Assembly: GCA_964605715.1 (NCBI GenBank)
Contig: CAZSDV010000072.1
Location: 1 to 8,321 of the forward strand
Length of the DNA: 8,321 nt
DNA from: JAPUME01 sp964605715
GTDB lineage: Bacteria > Acidobacteriota > Terriglobia > UBA7540 > JAPUME01
Direction: 5' to 3'
Shown here piece after piece: positions 5,036 to 8,321 of the stretch. How positions within the stretch are numbered: position 1 is the first letter of the stretch; the number at the start of each line of letters is the position of its first letter. A program made the translations under genes and the position numbers. Under the pieces are notes generated by a model. The model did no database searches. It was not told where the DNA came from and saw only the letters and a list, made by a program, of their open reading frames with translations.

Positions 5036-6736
5036 CTATGATTCATACCCATAAAGGTTACGGGCAGCCTCTGAGGAAACCCAACCCTGTTGAATATCCT
5101 GCTCGATAGCCTCAGATGTGCGTTCAGAAGGCAAACCATACCCTCCACCACCGGGTGAATGTATCATCACTTCGTCGCCTTTCTTCAAAACAACACGGGT
5201 AAATTTAGAATCTGAGACAGTCCCGAAAGCCTCCGAGAACGTTCGAAATCGTTTATCTCCATTCTTTCTCACAAAGATTCCACCTGAGGCACCCTTCCCT
5301 CCTCCAAAAAGACCCCAAGCATGGGTTTTGGTACGATCCATCAGCGCACTAACGGTAATTTCAGGCGCTAATACCCTAAGAATGCGCGAGCAACCAAGGC
5401 CGCCACGGTACTTACCAGGACCACCTGAGTCACGACGAATTTTGTATTCTAGGGTTACCCAAGGAAATTTTGCTTCCAAAACTTCTACCGGAGTATTGCG
5501 GCAGTTTCCGTTTTCTGGACACATGACCGAGTTGCCATCGTGAAAAGCAGTGGCACCCCACCCGCACCCATCGAGGTGATAGTTAGTATAGTATTCACCA
5601 GTATCAGGGTGAACGCCAGCAAAGAGAAAGTTACAGCCACTCGCCCCTTCCGCAGCTGCTGCCCGCTCAGGAATCGCCTGGCTTAGGGCCGCCACAACAA
5701 TATTTTGAATGTGAGGATGGGTCTCCGTATTTCCCCCTACTGACGGACCCGGGTGTCGCACATTGACAACTGAACCAGGTTTGGTAACTATTCGTATAGG
5801 TCGGTAACAACCAGAATTACGAGGAATGTCATTGCTAGTAAGGTGCAAGAGGCCACTGTAAGAAGCAGCTGCAGTCACCACGAAGGTAGCATTCACCGGT
5901 CCTTTGGCTTGAGGATCGGATTCTGTCCAATCAGCAATAACTTCGTCGTCTTTGACAACCAGCTTTAGCTTTATCCATACCGGTTGATCGGTAACGCCGT
6001 CATCCTCCATACAGTCGCTTGCGTGGTACTCCCCATTTGGAATATCCCGTATTTCCGCCCGCATCCACTTTTCTGAATAATCTAGGAGTCGATCACTTGC
6101 TGCCGTCAAGAACGGTGCATCGTATCGCTCGAGCATCTCTAGGAGACGAGTTTCTGCAATGCTGAGCGAACCGATCATGGCATGAAGGTCCCCCCAGCTA
6201 GTCTTGGGGGTACGATGATTGCTCAGAATAATCTTCCAAACATCCCGAACGTACTCGCCTCGGCTCATTACTTTGACTGGAGGAAGACGAAGGCCCTCTT
6301 GATAAACATCCGTTGCGTCCGACGCAAAGGAGCCAGGGGCCATACCCCCAATTTCTCCTAGATGAGCAATGTTAGCTACGAATCCCCAAAGCTGATCCCG
6401 AAAAAAAACGGGTTTAAGGACCATGTGCTCAGGCATGTGACACTGGCCACGATAGGGGTCGTTATGCAAAACTACATCGCCCGGTTCAAACGAATCCAGA
6501 CCAAGCTCCTCAATGGTCCATTTCACGGTATAATGGGCCGAACCTAACATGGCTGGACAGAACTCCGCCTGACCAATCATGTCACCTCGCCGATTAAAAA
6601 TCATACAGGAAAAATCTAGTGCTTCATTAAAGATAGGGGAATAGCTGGTCCGCATCATGGCCGTCCCCATCTCCCGGCAAATGTTAACGAGAGCATTATT
6701 GATCACGCTCAAAGTAACGGTGTCAATCTTTTCCAT
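5036..6736 (-). CDS. hydantoinase B / oxoprolinase family subunit (acetone carboxylase alpha-like)
   Basis: This 566-residue protein is a full-length HyuB-type subunit, the partner of the ATP-using HyuA. In this superfamily the pair performs ATP-dependent hydrolysis of cyclic amides (N-methylhydantoin, 5-oxoproline) or carboxylation of ketones. Near the N-terminus is Glu-Ile/Val-style family sequence up to Arg-Thr-Ser-Tyr-Ser-Pro (29-34). The metal-binding signature is His-Asn-Asp-Pro-Tyr-Arg-Gly-Gln-Cys-His-Met-Pro-Glu-His (91-104), where many relatives have Gly-Gly-Thr-His-Leu-Pro-Asp. Further landmarks are the Gly-Gly-Asn-Thr-Glu-Thr turn, Cys-Arg-Asn-Thr-Pro-Val-Glu-Val-Leu-Glu, Asp-Ser-Gly-Gly-Pro-Gly-Lys-Tyr-Arg-Gly-Gly-Leu-Gly, and the C-terminal Ser-Pro-Gly-Gly-Gly-Gly-Tyr-Gly. 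The ATG at 6736 has AAGGA (6747-6743) 5 bases upstream, directly following the hyuA stop, so the two are tightly coupled. Substrate is unknown. Confidence 0.95.
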   Translation of the reverse strand: MEKIDTVTLSVINNALVNICREMGTAMMRTSYSPIFNEALDFSCMIFNRRGDMIGQAEFCPAMLGSAHYTVKWTIEELGLDSFEPGDVVLHNDPYRGQCHMPEHMVLKPVFFRDQLWGFVANIAHLGEIGGMAPGSFASDATDVYQEGLRLPPVKVMSRGEYVRDVWKIILSNHRTPKTSWGDLHAMIGSLSIAETRLLEMLERYDAPFLTAASDRLLDYSEKWMRAEIRDIPNGEYHASDCMEDDGVTDQPVWIKLKLVVKDDEVIADWTESDPQAKGPVNATFVVTAAASYSGLLHLTSNDIPRNSGCYRPIRIVTKPGSVVNVRHPGPSVGGNTETHPHIQNIVVAALSQAIPERAAAAEGASGCNFLFAGVHPDTGEYYTNYHLDGCGWGATAFHDGNSVMCPENGNCRNTPVEVLEAKFPWVTLEYKIRRDSGGPGKYRGGLGCSRILRVLAPEITVSALMDRTKTHAWGLFGGGKGASGGIFVRKNGDKRFRTFSEAFGTVSDSKFTRVVLKKGDEVMIHSPGGGGYGLPSERTSEAIEQDIQQGWVSSEAARNLYGYES

Positions 6737-6748
6737 GATTGTCCTTTT

Positions 6749-8321
6749 TCACAAGCGGATAACAATAACTCCGTATTGGTTCACCCGGAGCTTATGTCCG
6801 GGATGAAGCAGGATGGTAGAATCAGGCTCCTCGATAACTGCTGGGCCCACGATCCTATGCCTACCAGGCAATTCATCCCGGCGATACACCGGACAGGAAA
6901 CAAATCCTTTTTTGTCAAAATAGACAGATCGAGTTCCACGAGGTTGTGGATCTTCGTTATTTAGGGGAGCCTTGAGCTGGGGTTTCTTTGTCCGCCCTAT
7001 AAGGGTAACATTAATACGGATCAGCTCGATAACCTCTCCGCTAATCGAATAACCATAGAGCCTTTCGTGGAGTCGATGAAACTCATCTAATGCCCGTTGA
7101 AGACTCCCTGAATTCAAGGCGCCATCTTGCAATTTCACATCATGCTCATAGTTCTGACCTGCGTAACGCATGCTGATAGCACGATGCACCTCCGGGGTGG
7201 CCCTAAATCCTTCCGCACGTAAATCTTTTTGGGCCGTGGCCACCAACTCTTGGAACTGACCGATAATTACATCCGCTTCCATTTTGTCGGAGCGATAATT
7301 TGTACTCCATACTTTGTCCACCTGAAAATCAGCGATAGCCGCACCAAAAGCTGAACAGAGTCCTGGATAGAGAGGAATGACGATGCGACTCATCCCCATT
7401 TTTTCGACAATACCTCCTGCGTGCAACGGTCCAGCTCCCCCAAAAGCAACCAAACTAAAATCCCGTGGGTCCAAGCCACGCTCGATGGAAACAACCCGAA
7501 TGGCATTGGCCATATTCTCATTGGCCATATCGATAACAGCTTGCGCAACCTCTACGGAACTCAGTTCCAATTGTCTGCCTAGTTCGGTTAAACCTTTTTG
7601 AGCCTCACTCAGGTTTAACTGCATTTTTCCTCCCAGAAAATAATCTGGGTTTACCCGCCCCAAAATCAAATCGGCATCGGTCACCGTTACTTCTGTGCCA
7701 CCTCGATCGTAGCAAATTGCCCCTGGTTCTGCTCCGGCACTCTGCGGTCCAACCCGTAGGAATCCCCCTTTATCAATCCACGCAATACTCCCTCCCCCTG
7801 CTCCGATCGTGGTCAAGTCGACAAAGGGGGCACTAACAGGAATCCCCCACTCCACTTCGTAGTTAGTGATATAGGAAAGTTTACCTCCTTGCACGACTCC
7901 TACATCACAACTTGTCCCACCCATATCCAGAGTTACCAAGTTCTTCTCTCGAGCAAGAGCCCCAAAGTACTTTCCACCGATAATTCCACCACTCTGGCCA
8001 GACAGCAGGAGATTGATAGGCTGGCTCTCAGCACCTTCAGCAGTGGTGTGGCCACCATTAGATTTCATAATCGCCCATGGACAACGCAGGCCCAAGCTGC
8101 CTAGGCTCTTTCGAACGGAACTTACATAGCGCTGCAAAAGGGGCTTGACGAATGCATCGGCCACGACAGTACTGCCCCGTTCATATTCCCGCCAGATAGG
8201 TGCAAGTTCATGCGAAATTGAAACGGCAACCTTTGGAAATTGTAATTGCAAAAATTCCTTCAGGCGCAACTCATGATCAGGGTTAAGGTAAGAAAAAAGT
8301 AAATACACTGCAATGGCTGAA
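6749..8321 (-). CDS. hydantoinase A family subunit (N-methylhydantoinase A / acetone carboxylase beta-like), 5' end missing
   Basis: The reading frame is open to the right edge, so the gene starts outside the window. About 523 residues are visible, against roughly 680-700 for the family, so some 160-170 N-terminal residues are missing, including the first phosphate-binding motif of the actin-like ATPase fold. A GTG at 8308 is inside conserved sequence (Ala-Val-Tyr-Leu-Leu-Phe-Ser-Tyr-Leu-Asn-Pro) and is not the start. Visible landmarks in order are Ser-His-Glu...Arg-Glu-Tyr-Glu-Arg, Lys-Ser-Asn-Gly-Gly, Ser-Gly-Gln-Ser-Gly-Gly (many relatives have Ser-Gly-Pro-Ala-Gly-Gly), the second phosphate loop Leu-Asp-Met-Gly-Gly-Thr-Ser-Cys-Asp-Val, Thr-Ile-Gly-Ala-Gly-Gly-Gly-Ser-Ile, Ala-Phe-Gly-Gly-Ala-Gly-Pro-Leu-His-Ala, and the C-terminal Pro-Ala-Val-Ile-Glu-Glu. 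It should bind ATP and phosphorylate the substrate, handing it to HyuB, encoded 12 bases downstream. Confidence 0.96.
   Translation of the reverse strand, partial: SAIAVYLLFSYLNPDHELRLKEFLQLQFPKVAVSISHELAPIWREYERGSTVVADAFVKPLLQRYVSSVRKSLGSLGLRCPWAIMKSNGGHTTAEGAESQPINLLLSGQSGGIIGGKYFGALAREKNLVTLDMGGTSCDVGVVQGGKLSYITNYEVEWGIPVSAPFVDLTTIGAGGGSIAWIDKGGFLRVGPQSAGAEPGAICYDRGGTEVTVTDADLILGRVNPDYFLGGKMQLNLSEAQKGLTELGRQLELSSVEVAQAVIDMANENMANAIRVVSIERGLDPRDFSLVAFGGAGPLHAGGIVEKMGMSRIVIPLYPGLCSAFGAAIADFQVDKVWSTNYRSDKMEADVIIGQFQELVATAQKDLRAEGFRATPEVHRAISMRYAGQNYEHDVKLQDGALNSGSLQRALDEFHRLHERLYGYSISGEVIELIRINVTLIGRTKKPQLKAPLNNEDPQPRGTRSVYFDKKGFVSCPVYRRDELPGRHRIVGPAVIEEPDSTILLHPGHKLRVNQYGVIVIRL

Noticed and set aside
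6188..6213. GC-rich inverted repeat CCCCC...GGGGG
   Set aside because: It lies inside well-conserved hyuB coding sequence (around Lys-Thr-Ser-Trp-Gly-Asp), so codon content explains it.

Overview
The window is a stretch of moderate G+C bacterial chromosome from an organism I cannot place. A diderm (Gram-negative-type) cell is the most economical reading. One protein has a classical Sec signal peptide ending in a Ser-Met-Ala cleavage site, and a transporter binding protein has a twin-arginine lipoprotein-like leader. No marker gene here fixes the phylum. No mobile element, CRISPR array, prophage gene or rRNA is visible.

Left part (76-2019, all minus strand). Read in the direction of transcription, a short class I SAM-dependent methyltransferase comes first, then an exported HpcH/HpaI-type aldolase homologue, then a tRNA-Ala(TGC). 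The 198-base gap between methyltransferase and aldolase holds fragments of what may be a small broken reading frame. A 477-base gap with no credible gene (2020-2496) separates this cluster from a divergent plus-strand transporter cluster.

Middle part (2497-4666, plus strand). This is a ribose-type (CUT2-like) ABC importer permease followed by its substrate-binding protein. The ATPase that should complete the importer is not in the window. The binding protein most likely starts at an internal GTG (3638) and has a twin-arginine/lipobox-like leader. A small inverted repeat upstream of the permease overlaps its ribosome binding site.

Right part (4751-8321, minus strand, convergent with the transporter). 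Three genes run hyuA-type (cut by the right edge), hyuB-type, then a 63-residue protein with four cysteines arranged like a small zinc finger. HyuA and HyuB belong to the ATP-dependent hydantoinase/oxoprolinase/acetone carboxylase superfamily. The small cysteine protein sits where carboxylases of this superfamily encode their small third subunit, so I infer a three-subunit enzyme of unknown substrate. A strong intercistronic hairpin separates hyuB from the small gene.

Together the window looks like part of a catabolic region: uptake of a small, probably sugar-like solute, ATP-dependent ring opening or carboxylation, and an exported aldolase-fold protein. That link rests on proximity only. The most interesting items are the possible third subunit with its hairpin, and the exported aldolase homologue, which keeps its metal ligands but seems to lack the family's substrate-binding arginine.
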